Source: Blastomyces gilchristii SLH14081
Lineage: Eukaryota > Ascomycota > Eurotiomycetes > Onygenales > Ajellomycetaceae
Assembly (NCBI RefSeq): GCF_000003855.2
Contig: NW_003101663.1
Coordinates: forward strand, 1,035,121 to 1,099,120
DNA: 64,000 bases
Direction: 5' to 3'
The translations under genes and the position numbers were made by a program. Below the pieces are notes generated by a model. That model saw only the letters and a list, made by a program, of their open reading frames with translations, was not told the origin of the DNA and did not search any database. This document shows, piece by piece, positions 47,880 through 62,360 of the stretch (positions are counted from its first letter, which is position 1; the number at the start of each line of letters is the position of its first letter).

Positions 47880-50800
47880 AATTATTTATTAAGTTATATA
47901 AGATTCATCCCTCTGATTCTTTCAATGTGTATATTTTCAGAGAATGTGATTTGAGTATTTTATATGATTTAAATCATCTAGGTTGAAACTTCTCAGAACT
48001 CTCATTGTGTATGAGAACTCACATTCTTATCTTGAGACTCAATTTCTTAACTAGTGAGTCTCATATTCTTTTCAATTGAATTGCTCAGTTCAGAAGTAAC
48101 TCATTAGCTTTTACACATGTATGACTGATCTCTTTCAATCTTGATTTCATGTCTGTGACTGTTATATCTGCAACTGTTGCATCTGCAACTGCTGTTTTCT
48201 TCTTCATCTTTTCTGAAGCATTCTTCAGAATGTGCAGATGCAATTCATATAACAGATAGAATAATAATTGCTTGAAGACTGCATGCTGTTGAATTCACAT
48301 AGTCAATAGCACCTGCCTGAGATATTCATCTCATAGTCTCATAGGCTTGCTCACTAGATATTTTATCAGCATGTTACTTAAGATTTTATTCAAGTGTTTC
48401 CTCTTCTCATTTATCTGCAGATGATATGATATTATTCTATAATATCTTGTCTGTAACTGGCTCATGAAATATCTCACTACTTCTTCTACAAGATTCACAC
48501 TGTTATCAGTTAGAATCTCACACAGTATTTCATAGTTAACATAGATCTCATTATGTAGAAACTTCATTATCATCTTCTCTATTATCTCTGAAACTGCTTT
48601 TGCAACTGATCAGTCAGTAGTGTAATCAATAGCAGTGATTATTCATCAATTTTCATTTGATATCTGTAATAATATATCTATGAGATTCATCTCTCATTGT
48701 TTAAACAGTTATATTATACACTTCATCTGATATTGTACTTTCTTACATTCTAACTCTTTCTTAGATTCTTTCACAATCTGATGATTCAGGGACTCATGAG
48801 TGTACATCTGAATATTCTTGATCATGCTTGATCAGTATACTCTTGATTTGAGTATGTTCATAAGTTCAGAACTTTCTAAGTGACTGAATTCCTTGTGCAT
48901 GTGAGTCATTAAGTTGTGTCTAAATAAAGATTCTAGATAGAGAGCTTTTACATATTCTAGATCACAGTAAAGCATAACATTCTTTTTCAATTTTCTCAGC
49001 TTGAAGTTTGAAAGCATCTCTTCTACTACTTTTACAAGACACTTGTCATCTGACATCTTATCATTCTTTAACTAAGAGATCATGATATTCACTCATTCTG
49101 ATTCCTTATACTCTCTCAGTTCATTTAACATGAACTTTCCTTGTATCTGATTCACAGAATTCTCACTCATGAAATCAGGTCTGTAATTGATTACATCAGA
49201 TATCACAGCATCTGATCTCTTTCAGTATTTAATATGAAGATTGTACACTTAGAACTCTGAGATTCAACATACTAAGTATTTGAAAGGTTTTATTATTGAT
49301 TGTAGATAGATGAGACTTTCATGATTTATAATCACTGTTATTATATGTCTGTTGTCAATATATCTATCTCACAATGTCAGCACATGCTTGATCACTAGTA
49401 ATTTCTTTTTATATATTGAGTAATTGAGCTCAGTGTCTGATAGTTTTCTATCATTATATATCACTGAGTGCAGCTTGCTGTTCTTACTCATCTGTAGAAT
49501 AGCATCTCTGATAGCTCATTTACATACATTTATCTTAATGTAGAAAGATTTATTATAATCTGATTGAATAAGCACTGAGAATATTATTATATATTCTCTC
49601 AGTGTGAGAAAAGTCTCTTCACACATAGTATTTCAGATAATTGAATGAAACTTCTTCTTTCACAGATTTACATCTATTTCTCTTAAGAGATCTGAGAGTG
49701 ATGTAGATATTCATGTAAAATTCTTGATAAATCTGCAGTAATATGAGCCTAACTCAAGAAACTATTGTATATAATATACATTTCTCAGTTACAGTCAATT
49801 CACTATAATATTCAATTTCTCTGAGATAAGATATATACAGTTATCACTCACTATATATTCTACAAACTTCAACTCTTTCATTTTAAATACACGCTTTGTT
49901 AATTTGATATAGAGCTTATACTCTGTCAGAGTTGTAAGCACTTTATCAAGATACTTCAGATATTCATTGTATAAGTTTGAAAAGACTAGAATATCATTGA
50001 GATATACAAGATATGAGACTTTATTCTATTTATAAAGAATTATATTTATCATCATTTGAAAGATGACAGACACATTTATTAGATTAAATAATATTATCAG
50101 AAATTTAAACTTTTCTTATTATATATTAAATATAGTTCACAGAACTGACAGTTCATCTATACAGATCTGTCAGTATTCTGAGAGAAGATTAATCTTCAAT
50201 AGATATCAGATATTTTCAATCATATTCAACTATTGTTGAATCTATGACAGTGAATATTCATTCTTGATTATAAGCTTATTAAGTGCTTAATAATTAATAT
50301 ATATTTATCACTTCTTACTCATTTTTTTCATGAATAAAACTGAAAAGTCTCACACAGTTAATGAGAGTTATATAAGATTATGTTCTAGAAGGTCTGTGAT
50401 CTGACACTTCTATTCTTTTAGATGCATTTGTGATAGAGAGTATATATTCTGATTGACTGATTTTGTATTCTCTGTGTCAATCTCATGTACAAATCCTCAT
50501 TTCAGTAGTAATTTCAGTGAAAGATCTGTTTAGAAGATCTTCTCATACTTCTTCAGAAGCTTCTTCATACACTTGTTCTTTCATATATTCTTTATCTTGA
50601 TTTTCTTTACTTCTGAGTTCTGTATGATATACAGAATGCTTTCAGATGAGATCTTGTGAATCATTGTCTTTACTTATTAATGTATAAGCAGATTTAACTC
50701 TTCTATATCAGAGACATGAAATATTCTTCTCATATCAGTTAATAGAATTATATGAACTGTTCTCTTTCTATCAGTTAACTATATATGACATGTACATTAT

Positions 50801-51330
50801 TGAATCTATGAATTGAATCTTTGAAATCAATTAAGTTCAAGAATAAGATCATATTTCATGTTCTGCAGCTCTTATGCTTAAATATAGTAAGATTATTCTT
50901 CAAAGTGTAAGAGAACTCTTACTCTTATAGATAATATTAAATATCAGTTATTAAATAATCTTATATATTAAGAATTCTTCACTCAGCAGATCTCTTTCAG
51001 TCTTCAGATTATATAATTATTAATATATTGTGTAGAAGCTTCTGTGTCTGTTAACACTTTTACAGTCATCTCTCAATTCTTACTCAAGTATCTCTTATAC
51101 ATTAACATTTCAAGTCTTAAGATATTTAGATGAGTGTCTGCTTCATCATTCTCACTCACATCTTATTCAGAAGTCTGCTTCTTCTTAATATTCACAGAAT
51201 TCAGAGAATTATCTAATACAGACATCTTTTTCACTTTAAAGACTTTTCATAGAATATCAGTAAGTGTCTATGAGCTCACTGATTTTACTAGTTTTTTAAC
51301 TCTGTTACTTCTCTTAACTGTGTATACTGA
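47880..51330 (-). pseudogene. R2 pol
   Basis: Colinear with R1 pol. RT box YLNDILVF at 49,993-50,004: here the first Asp is Asn, whereas R1 lost the second. RNase H near 49,520. Integrase HHCC-like region at 48,832-49,056 (HMHKEFSHLESSELMNIL). Integrase core around 48,331-48,573 (FLHNEIYVNYEILCEIL, TDNSVNLVEEVVRYF). The GPY/F-like end lies near 47,950-48,050. Protease is not readable. Confidence 0.82.
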
Positions 51331-51339
51331 GTGTAATCT

Positions 51340-52822
51340 TTTACATCATAATTTTAATATCTGCAGTTGAAGCAAGCTTAATACTTATAATATCAAGATT
51401 TTCACTCAGAGAATTTCTTTTTCAGAGAATTCAGTGCTTTAGTAATAATATTCAGATCTAGATTCATTACATCTGAGTGTATAACTTGTGTTATAGAAGT
51501 CTGATTACTTGTTCTCTACTGAGATATACTTGATTGCAGTATTTTCTATTACAATTGACTCACTTATTTCTGTATAATAAGAATGTTATATACTTCTTTC
51601 ATTATGTCTGATTGTGAGATTAAGTATTTTTATTTCACTCTTAACTTAAGTGTAAGATCATGAATGAAGATCTGTAAATAGAAAGATATTAAGAGCTCTT
51701 CATTTAATATAAGATAGTATAAGCTAAAGTGTGTGAAGTATAATGTAAGATCACTTACTTATCTACACTCAGTGAAGTATTTATAACACTTATCTCACAC
51801 ATTCACTTTCTCAAAGTTGTGTAACATTCATTTGAAAAACTTATTTCATATTCATGAAAATGAATATCACTTCAGATCTGTGAGATTCATCTTTTCATCA
51901 GTTATTTATAATAACTTCACTTTTTCATGTAGAAACATAATAGATTTTAAGACTTGTTAAAATTTTATTAACTGTCTGTCTATGAGTTCACATTCAATTC
52001 AATAATATAATTATATCTGACTTAGTCAGCTGATTGCGGCATTATTTTTTCAGTCACTATTAAAGCTTAATAACTTCAGTAGATCTTCTGACTTAATATA
52101 TTTTATACTCAGATTCTCATTCTGTGCAGTGATCTTCAATAATGTATATACTTCTGAAGAGATTGTGAATAATTGTGATGAGATCTTCAGGTTCAGTGTA
52201 GTTATCTATCTGTATAAACATTCAATCTCTCACTGCAGATCTAAGATCTGATTTTCTCTATTCTTATTAATAATGATAATTGTGTCAGTGAAGCTCTTTA
52301 TAGTGAATACTTGATTTGCAGTGAATATTAATTGTTATTTGACTTCTGTCTCAGCCTGTCACTGTATACACAAGACCTCAATCTTGTTTAGAATTCTTGT
52401 ATACATACAGAGTTTTGATTTTAGTTCAGCAGTTTCAGTCACTTTTCTTACTACTTTGAGTAAACTCTCTGAGAGGTTCTGCATACCTTTCAGTTCAGGT
52501 AGCAGAGAAGGGTGTTGTTCATATTGACTATAGAAGATATTTATTTTAGTGGTTTTCTCATTGATTATACAATGTCTATTGTTATATAATTTCTGTTATC
52601 ATTGTACAACTTCAGTAATAGTCATTCTTCTCTTTTATTCTTCTTTTGAGTAGGGAGTGAACTTCTTTGAATCTTGTTCATCACTCTCATTCTCTTTCTC
52701 ACATCTCATCTGTTCGCATATGTGGCATTCACCTGGGTATGAAGTGTTCTCTCAATAAGTAAAGCAGTATCAATCAGATGCTCTTTCACTCACTGCTCTT
52801 TATATACTATCTTTTGAGACAT
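51340..52822 (-). pseudogene. R2 gag
   Basis: Start MSQKIVY at 52,820-52,822, about 105 bp inside the 5' LTR as in R1. The knuckle near 51,340-51,385 reads CFNCRY*NYDVKDY, the expected His and last Cys both replaced by Tyr (C-to-T and G-to-A). The body between is colinear with R1 gag but without a continuous frame. Confidence 0.58.
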
Positions 52823-52926
52823 TCTAGAACCACACTGATATGATAACTACAAATTGCTTTATAGACAGAATTATCATGTTCTGGAGAAGCCTGCACTTCT
52901 CACTGGTTTTTAGACATACTATCAGA

Positions 52927-53093
52927 TGTGATTCAAAGGTTGCTTGAGTCAGTGTACAATTACAGGTGTACACCGGCTGTTTATATATTATACATTAAAT
53001 TAATTAGTGGCTGCTATGGCCCCTTTACACTCATAAGCAAGTTCAGAAGCGGCCGCGTTATTATCCGACGATCGTACGTTCTTCCGAACCACA
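52927..53093 (-). repeat. R2 5' LTR (CpG retained)
   Basis: 167 bp with about nine CpG, including gcggccgcg and ccgacgatcgtacgttcttc. These match the R1 5' LTR rather than its own 3' LTR in CpG content. Confidence 0.9.
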
Positions 53094-53830
53094 TCATATC
53101 AGAGACTGAGTATTATTAAAAAGTATTACTTCAATGCATATGTACTTACTATAGCAATTCATTCTCTGTACATATGACTCAGAGTTACAGCTTTCTTATA
53201 TCACACAGCTCTCTCTGAGATGCTGTCATCAGTTTGCAATTCATGCAGTCTCTCAGTTCAGTACTCACTGTGTATATACAGCTCTGTGTACTGAGACTGT
53301 GTTGATCATTATAATCTGATATAATACTCACTTTTCACAGACCATGTTTTGTTTGATTGAGAGGAGAGAGGGACACAACTGCTGTTTTATTTAAGAGAGA
53401 ATAAGTAATTGAATCTGTAGATGATAATTTAATTTCTTCTGTATTTAAAATTTGATTAGTCTATACTCTTTAATTTGAGAATTTCTGAGAGTGTTTTAAT
53501 AGTTTTCATATCAGCTTGAAATTAGTGATTGATTAAAGAAGAGAAAAGAGAGAAGAAAGAAATGAGAATAACTTATCTTTATAATATGAAAACAGAGAAT
53601 TGCTGTAATCATTTACTCTAGTAACAAAGATCTGTTTTCTACATGTATTTCTGATACAGATTATATAATAACTGTATACAAAGAATATTAACAGTATATG
53701 TATTGAATGAAGATAATGTTGCTATGCAACACTGTAGCTGTTTCTGTATATCACTGAAAGCTGTTAATATTTTCTTTGAGTCTCTTTATATTTGATAAGT
53801 CAGTAATATATTTCAATACACTCTCTCTTT

Positions 53831-54750
53831 CATTATTATTATTATCATTATTATCATCATCATCATTACTATCATCACTATTATTATTATTATTATCATT
53901 ATTATCATCATTATTATTATATCATTTCTGACTGTCTCTTCTATCTTCATTCTTCTTCAATACTCACTGAAATCAATCATGTTATTTCTCTTCAAATATT
54001 CTGCAGTTCTGCAGACTATTCAGGCGTGTGAGCACTGTCACAGATTGAACAGAGAGAAGAAGAAGGTATTTAAGTGAGAGAAAACAGATTGTAAGATATA
54101 TTATAATGTCTTGAAGAGACTCTGTAAGAGAGTAGAATAATAACAATTTTAAGTAACACTCTTGATAGATTTAGACTGAACTAAGTATAGAAATAATATG
54201 AATGACATCACCTGTGAGAGATTGAAGAAGAAGATAGTGAAGAGTCTTATACAGCAGTAGTGAGATCAGAAGAAGTTCTGAGAATAATTTAAGATTAAGA
54301 TGAAGAGAGAGAGAGAGAAGAAGAGTATTACTGTAAATAAGCAGCAGTAGAAGAAGATTGAGAGAGTGTTAAAGTAGAAGATAAAGAAGTTAAAACTGAT
54401 AAGTTTTTTATTTATTAAGAGATAATAATTTTTAATAATATTTCTGTTCTCTAATTAATTAGCAGAAGCTGATAGAGAAGAAGAAAATTGAGATCTTATT
54501 CATATCTTAAATGCACTTCATGATTCAGAATATTGAGAAGACAGTTCTACTCTCTAAGCATGCTAATCTGCTTACTGCTGAAATCAAACCTGAGAGAGTA
54601 GATCAGAAAATGTAGAATTTTAAGATATAGATTAATCTGACTGAGAGAAAGCAGTGAGAATTCTTCTCTAAGAAGACAGTGAAGAGAAATTTTAAGATGA
54701 TTATTATCTCAGATAAGAAGAAGAAGAAGAAGAAGAAGAATGAGAAGTGA
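53831..54750 (+). pseudogene. hAT-4 accessory ORF with poly-His run
   Basis: Colinear with 3441-4396: His/Tyr microsatellite (53,830-53,925), basic segment, intron-like interval with a decayed TTTTTAATAATATT motif near 54,430, and Lys-rich tail ending in aagaagaag repeats at 54,715-54,740. Broken by many stops. Confidence 0.4.
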
Positions 54751-55263
54751 ATTATAAAAAATGATAAGAAGAATGAGAAAGAGTAGAAAGATGATAAGTA
54801 GAAAAAGTTTTTTTCTTTTTATATTAGTTAGTTATAAGTTCATAATTATTAATAATTGAAATTTTGAGTTTTTAAAAATTATTGTACAAGTTGTAATCAA
54901 GTCAGGAATAATATATATATATATATATATTTAACTATCATGATTTATAAATCACTATAATATATAAGTAGCCACATTTTTTCAACATTGATATTCATAA
55001 TATTAATATATTTTTAATAATATCATCTAGTAATATAATTTGATAATGCTCTCTTTCATAATATTAATATATTTCAAGAAATATGATAGAGATTAGTCAA
55101 GATTATTTATTTACTTTTATACATTGATAATACTCAAGCTGAATTAGTACTAAAATTATAACTAAGCTAAGAAATAAGATTATTTTCTCTTATATTAATT
55201 CTTTTTACACACATCAGTAATTAGTTATTGAAAATAAATTATTATCTTTCTTAAATTATTATT

Positions 55264-57760
55264 ATATCTTCTGAATTCACTTCTTTCACTTCTTTTACTT
55301 CTATTGAAGATTTATAAACTCTTTAAGAAATCACTGTGAATTACAAAGTCTATATTATTTATAATGCAACACAGAATGCTCTCTTTCAATTATAATAAAT
55401 AATCACTTTATTCTTCACATCTGATTTCAGGTCATGAAATTTATGAAAATCTTAACACAAACACTGAGATGAACTATGAAATAATTATTAACAGATTATA
55501 TTATAGATTACTGAAGAGTTATCTCTCTACTGTAATCACTGTAACTTTATTCAGAAATATTCATTATAAACTGATCATGACTCTGAAGAAATTTTCTGAC
55601 ATCTGAAGTTATTAGAATGCAGATAATAAAAGAAAAATAATCAGAAAATTACTACTGAGCTAATAAGTTACTCTACTAGATAATGATTTTTAATAATACT
55701 TACTTTCTAATTTGAAGAAAATTATATAAAAATAATTACATATCAGTACTCTGATTTCATAACTCTTATCTAATAACTTCTATGAATAATTACTTTGTAT
55801 TTATATATCACTGAATCTTTCTCTTCAATCAATTGAAAATTCTGAATTCTGAATACTTCTTCAAATACTTAATTCAAATCTTTATATTTTATATTGATTC
55901 TGTCTTCAGTTCAATCTTGAGATATACTACAAAGTTAATATATAATATCTAGAATCAGAGTTGAAGAATCATTGAAGAGTATCTCTCACAGTGAATGCAT
56001 GAACTAGTATAAACAATCTTATATTTATAAGAGTTATATGTTATTACATTGATAAGAACTGAACTTATTAAGAGATATTAATTAAATTTAAATCATTGAT
56101 TAGTAGTCATACTGAGAATTATATAACAGAGATATTAATAACTGTGATTAAAAATGACTATTAAAATATTAGTCTCAGTCTTCTCATAATTATAACTGAT
56201 AATACTGTGAATAACTACACTATAATGATGAGCTTAAAGTAAAAATTGACTTTGCATTTCTGAAATAATAAATAAGATTATATTCTCTGCATTGCTTATG
56301 TGATTCAACTTGTGATATAAATACTGATAAAGAATCTTAATATCAAGATAAAGAATAATAAGATAGCTGATTCTTGAGATAAGAATGAGATGAAAGTAAT
56401 TACTCAAGTAACTTTTACATTTATTTTATAAAAGATAATGTTTTTTGATAATACTTTTTAATATTGCTTTTTAATAATACTTTTTAATAACATTACTGTT
56501 AATTTTGAATAGATTGACTAATAATTTAAATATCACAGATTTGAAATATTATTAATATAATTTATATCTTCTCTAAATAATAATAATAATTCTATGATAT
56601 TTAATAAATAAACAAATCAGTCATATTACTGAATATGATATAGAATATTAGAACACAGTGAAGTTCAATATATAAGATGATTATTCAGACTCTTCAATTA
56701 TATCAGATAATTGATCATTGAGTGTAATACTCTAATTAGAATAAGATTCAGATATTGAAACTTTCTGATATAAAGTAAACTCAGTTAAAATATGTGATTG
56801 ATTTACTGTTTCAGTTTTATAAGATAATAAAGACAGTTTTAATCACTTATACATCAATACTGCAGTCAGTCTGATAAGTGTATAACAGTTTATTTACTTA
56901 TCTTAAGAAGCAGTTAAATCACTTAAAAAGAAATTCAGTCTGAGATAATGCTATAGTACAGGCTATTATTACTGTAAGAGACAAACTGATATATTACTAC
57001 AGTAAAACTGAATAATCTTTTACAGAGTACTATACTATAGCAGCTCTACTAGATCTCTCTCATTAAGTTAATATCTACACTTCTCAAGATTGAACAGAGG
57101 AGAAATGAGACTTATATATTAAATTAGCTTAAGACTACTACAATATTAACTATCAGAGATTTGAACAAGCAGATATTCAAGATATGAAGACAGTGAAATA
57201 CAATTCTCTAATAAGTAATAATCTTTGATAACACTTCATATTATATAGAACTATAATACTAACTTGAAACAGAACTTATATACATTGATTATAACCTGAA
57301 AATCAGATAAAAACTATATACTTATAAAACTGAATTTGACTGCTATCTTCAAGATGATTTAACAAATTTACATATTAAATCAATTCTAGAGTTATGAAAA
57401 ATTATTGAGAGTATATATTCAACTGTTACACTGATAACACATGATATTCTGATAATTTCATTGACAGAGATGAGAATGAAGTGAAAGTTCAACTCAAGTT
57501 AAGATATTTATTACTATTACTGAGAACAATTATAAGAAGAAATAATCAAGAAACTCATGATTATAAAATATAAAATTATCAGACAGTTTAATACCTCTGA
57601 TCACAGTATATCAGAGAAGTGTAGTTTTTATAAGAAAGTGAAGAATAAACTTATATAAGAATGTATTTAGTTGTTTCATGAGTATTATGAATAATTATTA
57701 TCAAATTCTGATTATATAAGTAATTACTGAATGAACTGAATAAGGCTGATTTTAATCTTC
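55264..57760 (+). pseudogene. hAT transposase remnant, copy 4
   Basis: Start ATG changed to ATA (55,264-55,266), as in copy 1. VNA*TS is present near 56,000, TTDN-equivalent TITDNTVNN near 56,190, and the Cys/His segment (CIAYVIQLVI, His to Tyr) near 56,300. The dimerisation region runs from about 57,330 (EFDCYLQDD). This is the most decayed of the three transposase copies, and its intron motifs have become TTTTTAATAATAC. Confidence 0.82.
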
Positions 57761-58007
57761 AGTCTCAGTTTCATTCTGATTTTGAAAGAATGATCATCTT
57801 TCACAGTTTATTCTGAGAAATTACTCTCATTTCACTGTTCTTGAATTAAATCTGATCATTTTTCACATCATTTCTCTCAGAAATGGTTCATTTTCAGATT
57901 TTTTTGAGACTTGGTCCTGATGAGACTCACGTCAAGAAATGTATAAGATCAGACCAAATGAGACTAAATGTGAAATTCATGATCCCGCCGGCTAGTCTAG
58001 ACTCAAT

Positions 58008-61000
58008 CATCTTTCTTAAAACTCTTTATAATATACTTGAAGTTATAGTATCTCTTCTGATACTCTTGAGTCTTTCTTAAGAATTTACAAGTATTCTTCT
58101 GAATATTCTGAATTCTCTTAGCTTATTCACAGATAAAGATATAAGTTAAATTCTTTAACTTTAAGTTTTTATAAATGAGTATAAAGTGTGTTATCTTAGT
58201 GAAGTAATCTACTATCATCAGCATACTATTAAAGTAGATATTATATATATTCTTACTTTTAGAAAGACTTATAAGAGTGTTTATTTCTAGCTATTCTTAA
58301 GATTTCTACAGAATAAATAGAGAAGTAAGTTCTTTATATAATCTAAACTATACTATCTGTAAACTCTGATAAATAGTATAAGTTTTACTATCTTCTTTAT
58401 AAGTCCTTGTATCTTTAGTTAGAAGCATTTTCTTATAAGTAACTTATAAGTTCTAGTATCTGTAAAATGATCTGTTAGAGAAGAGTTATAATATCTTTTA
58501 ATAAGTTATATACATAGAAACTCATTTATAAATATATAAATTCAGTTCTCTCTTTATAATAGATTATTTAAGTCTCTTTAATTCTTTATTTCTGCAGAAT
58601 TAATCTCTATTATAAGTAATTTCTGAATATACTGAATATATTCATTCTTTAATTATAGTTCAGACAATCTGAATAGAAGATCTTATAAAGACTTATACTC
58701 TATTTCTTCTTATATCAGATTTTTCACTGTGCTTCTTAAAGCCTGTAAACTCTTCAGATTATAGATACTCTCTTCAAGAATTCTCACAGAGATTCTCAGA
58801 GTGTTAACTCTTAATATTATAAAAAGTAGTTGAATAGACTTCTCTTCTCTCTTTCTTCTCTTCTCTTATAGAGAATTAAAAGACTCTTCAGTCAATTTCT
58901 TTATAACACTCACTTTGAGTATTGTATAAAGCTTTTCTGTCTTCTCTAGTCTCTCTATATCTGTCTTTCTGATCTTTTTAATATAGTCAGACTGATAAGA
59001 GAGTCTGTCTACTGAGTTCTTAGTTTTCTTAATATACTCTATCTTGAATCAGAACTTACTTAGTCTCTGAGCTCAGTAAATCTGTTATCATAAGAGTTTC
59101 TTAATTAAAGTAAACTATTATAAGCTGTTATAAGTAGTTCTAATAATAATTACTATTATAAGATTCTTAAAGTAGTAATATCAGTGACAGAAAAATTTCA
59201 CTATTATAAGAAGCTTTTAATTATAAATACTATAGTTAATCTTTATAAGTTATATCTTTTATAAGAAAAAGATCACTGAAACTCAGTTCTTATTTAACTG
59301 TAGTTACAAGACTATTTCTGAAATTGTAAAGAAGAAGATATCTATCTTCAATCTGATTAAGAGTAAGAGATTAAAGTAAAACAGTATTACTCTGTTTATA
59401 AATATCTATTTTAATCTTATAAAGATCTTATAAGCTTCTGAAATATGAAAGTTCTTATAGTTCTCTCTTCTCAATAATCTTTTCATTCTTTATTCACAGA
59501 ATAACTTCTTCTTATTTTCACTCTTCAGTATGTCTATAAGAGTTAAGAAAATACTCATGAATACAAAGATAAACTAGTCATAGAAATTCACAAAGCTCAG
59601 AAAGATCTGAATCTTATAAATACTAGTTAGCTTCAGTTATAATAGAATAATCTTAATCTATAAAGATTTCATCTGAATATCATCTGTAGTAATTATATAT
59701 TCTAGAAAGTTAATCTGATAAGTACTGAAGTTATACTTTATAAGCTTAATATACAGTTCTGTCTTATCTAAGGCCTTCAATACAGTTTATATATACTCAG
59801 TATATTCTTTCTTCTTTACAAAGTACACTATTATATTATTCATATATATTATCACAAAGACATTCAGATATACATGAAGTATTTTATTAATAAAAGACTG
59901 AAATACTGTAGAAGTATTAGTCAAATTAAAAGATATTACTAGATATTTAAATAATTTCAGTATAATTCTAAATACAGTCTTTCATTCATTCTCAGATTAT
60001 ATTCACAGTTATGTATATATATTAATTTCATTCAGTTATATAAATATAACAGCTTCTGTAAGACAGTTGATTACATTCTTAATCAGAGACAAAGAATAGT
60101 AACTCTTTATTATCTTGAAAGTTAGATTATAATAGTCTATACATAATCTGAGATCTTCATTATTCTTCTTTATAAATATCACAGAGACTTTCACAAAGAC
60201 CTGTAAAGATTAGATAAAGTCATTCTTCAGATTCTTCTTCATATAAGTCTATAAGATCTCTGTCTCATAATGAGAGAGCTTATAGATTAATTCTTAGAAG
60301 AGTTTCTATTCTTCTATTAAATCTATTACTAGATTCTTCTTACAGTGAGATGAAAGCTTAGCTATCTTTGCTGAACTGAATATCTCTATAAGATCTCAGT
60401 ATTTCTCTAGTATCTGAAGCTCAGTTTTCATAACTGTGAAGTTCTCAGATATTTATAAAGTTAATATATAAATGAGCTTCTCTTCTCTAATTAACTCTAC
60501 AGTATCAACTGATTCTATCTTTATAAGTGAGTCTATCAACACTGATTAGAAGTATAAACCTGATTTATAGACAGCTATATACAGATTGTGTCTTTAAAGT
60601 TATATAAGTCTTAAGTATATATCATTTGTGATATCTGTAATAATCACAGTTTTTATAAATCTTCTTCAGATTTCAGAGAGATCTTGTAATTCAAAGATAG
60701 CTCTTATAAGTCTCTCAGTTCTCAGATCTAAGTTCTCACACTCTGCTTATTATAAGAGCAGATTCTCAGTTTTTATCACTCAGCTTATTTACTTTACAAG
60801 CTTTAGAGACACTACAGTGATCTGAGATTCTGAGTTCATTAATACTTCTTATACTTATAGAATAGCAGTATTATAATGCAGTTTCTTTTCTGTAAGTAAA
60901 TATTTTTATTGAGAGAGTAACAGATTCAGATATCAGCTTTAAGACTCTTAAGAAGACTATAGCTGACTCTGTTCATAACTTCTCAAATTTCTAATTTAAT

Positions 61001-62360
61001 TTATCTAAATAGTTTGTATGAAGATATTCTAATTTAGAATAGATAAAATAGAGATTCTTTTTTCTAATCTCTCTGTTATATACTCTATTTATAGAGTTAT
61101 AAAGGTCTCTCTTTCTACTTATAGTCACATCTCTCTCTTGATCTCACTATCATGCCGTTGATACATCTATCTCTCTGCTATGCTGACGTTTACAGAGTAG
61201 TTACGTTTTCACTCTCTACAGATCTGTGACTCTCACAGTAATTTATAAGTAGTGAATAAGAGTTATCTGCTCTTTCAGAGTCGGGAACTTAGAGGCTTAC
61301 TTTATAAGCTTATTCTACATATTTTATTCAGTCTTTTATAAATATTATTATTCAGATCTTGTTTCAGAGCTCTGTTTTCACAGAGCTTAATTCACATTAT
61401 AATTTTATAAAGTACTGTAAGTAGTCTTTATTAGATTTCTCACCTCTTTTTCTAATATTAATGATTATAATTCAGATATTCTCTGTTCAGCTAACAGAGT
61501 TTCTTAACTTATTCTCTAGATAGATCTTAAGAATAGATTAGTGAGATCTCTTATAATCATTCTCTAGATAATTCAGCTAGTTCTCAGCTTCAGTGTAGTA
61601 GAGATCTGTTATTATATAAATAACAGCTTCTGTATCTTTCATATTACATAGCTGAGCTTGTGAGTTAATTTTAAATACAAACTTGTAAAAGCTTTTATAG
61701 ATTGTGATTCAGTAAGTAATCTTAAGTAGTCACAGCTTAAGAAAGTTTCTTTTCAGTTTATAAGTATCTCTGAAGATTATGTTTAGAGACTCAGTTTAAG
61801 AGTGCTTGTATACAGTAAGCATTTCTTATAGAAAAATAGCTTAATTCTGTAGAAGATGCTCAAGAATGTTCTTCACTGAGATTAATTCATTTATGAATTC
61901 AAAGAGTCTCTTTATCACTGATGTAGAGAATAATATTCTGTAAGTAATTAATAAGTTTCTCTAAAACTTCTTTTATAGAGATTATTCATAATTCAGATGA
62001 CTGCTTCTGAGTGTCTGTAGTAGAATTTACAGAGATTGAAATATATAAGTTTCTAGTTCTTTCAGTTATAACAGACAGTTGCTGACTGACAGAGCTTGAA
62101 ATATAAGAATAAGTACTCATAGATGATTATTCAGGTGTTTGCAGCTTGACATGATATATACTGTTAACTACTAGAAGTATTTGTGATAGAAAGATAAAAT
62201 GTAGAGATAAAATGTATAAAAGAATTCAAGCTGAGTTATGAATAGTATTCACAAACTTCAGTCTATATAGTTATATGTAGTCAAGGGCCGCTAACTCTAT
62301 TAATTATATGAGAGATAGAAATGAAGGTAAAGAATTCATAAGAAGCGGGATTTCTTACAC
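58008..62360 (-). mobile_element. Gypsy Z internal region (gag to integrase)
   Basis: Minus-strand Ty3/gypsy interior, interrupted at its integrase end by hAT-4 and continued at 28,921-29,386. RT lies at about 59,760-60,300 with LHVYLNVFVII and the catalytic box as YMNN at 59,835-59,846 (YMDD/YLDD with both Asps to Asn). Integrase and RNase H are expected at 58.0-59.7 kb but only fragments are readable. Gag at about 61,560-62,100 reads KFVFKINSQAQLCNMKD and IYIITDLYYTEAENWLNY. A short CpG-bearing stretch (gggccgctaac, agaagcgggat) at 62,284-62,350 precedes the 5' LTR, where a primer-binding site would lie; I could not match it to a tRNA. Confidence 0.75.

Larger units (their letters stand above)
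44908..53093 (-). mobile_element. Gypsy-type LTR retrotransposon R, copy 2 (R2)
   Basis: 8,186 bp with 167-bp LTRs (44,908-45,074 and 52,927-53,093), starting TGTGATTC and ending AATCACA/AACCACA. Target duplication TCAT at 44,904-44,907 and 53,094-53,097, inside hAT-4 (empty site tttcatcatatcag in hAT-1 near 2713). Uninterrupted, so it shows the full R layout: 3' LTR, antisense gene (45.6-47.1 kb, plus), pol and gag (minus), 5' LTR. Confidence 0.94.
29387..57999 (+). mobile_element. hAT-4, full length but split by three nested insertions
   Basis: The left end TAGACTGACTG at 29,387 and the right end ...GGCTAGTCTA at 57,999 are flanked by identical 8-bp duplications, GACTCAAT. The element sequence is in four pieces: 29,387-29,559, 43,589-44,045, 44,556-44,907 and 53,094-57,999. 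Together these are about 5.87 kb, matching hAT-1. The interruptions are R1 (with hAT-3 inside), MITE-2 and R2. Each breakpoint rejoins cleanly when compared with hAT-1 or hAT-3. It is the most mutated full hAT copy, which fits its being the oldest of the nest on the right. Confidence 0.93.
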
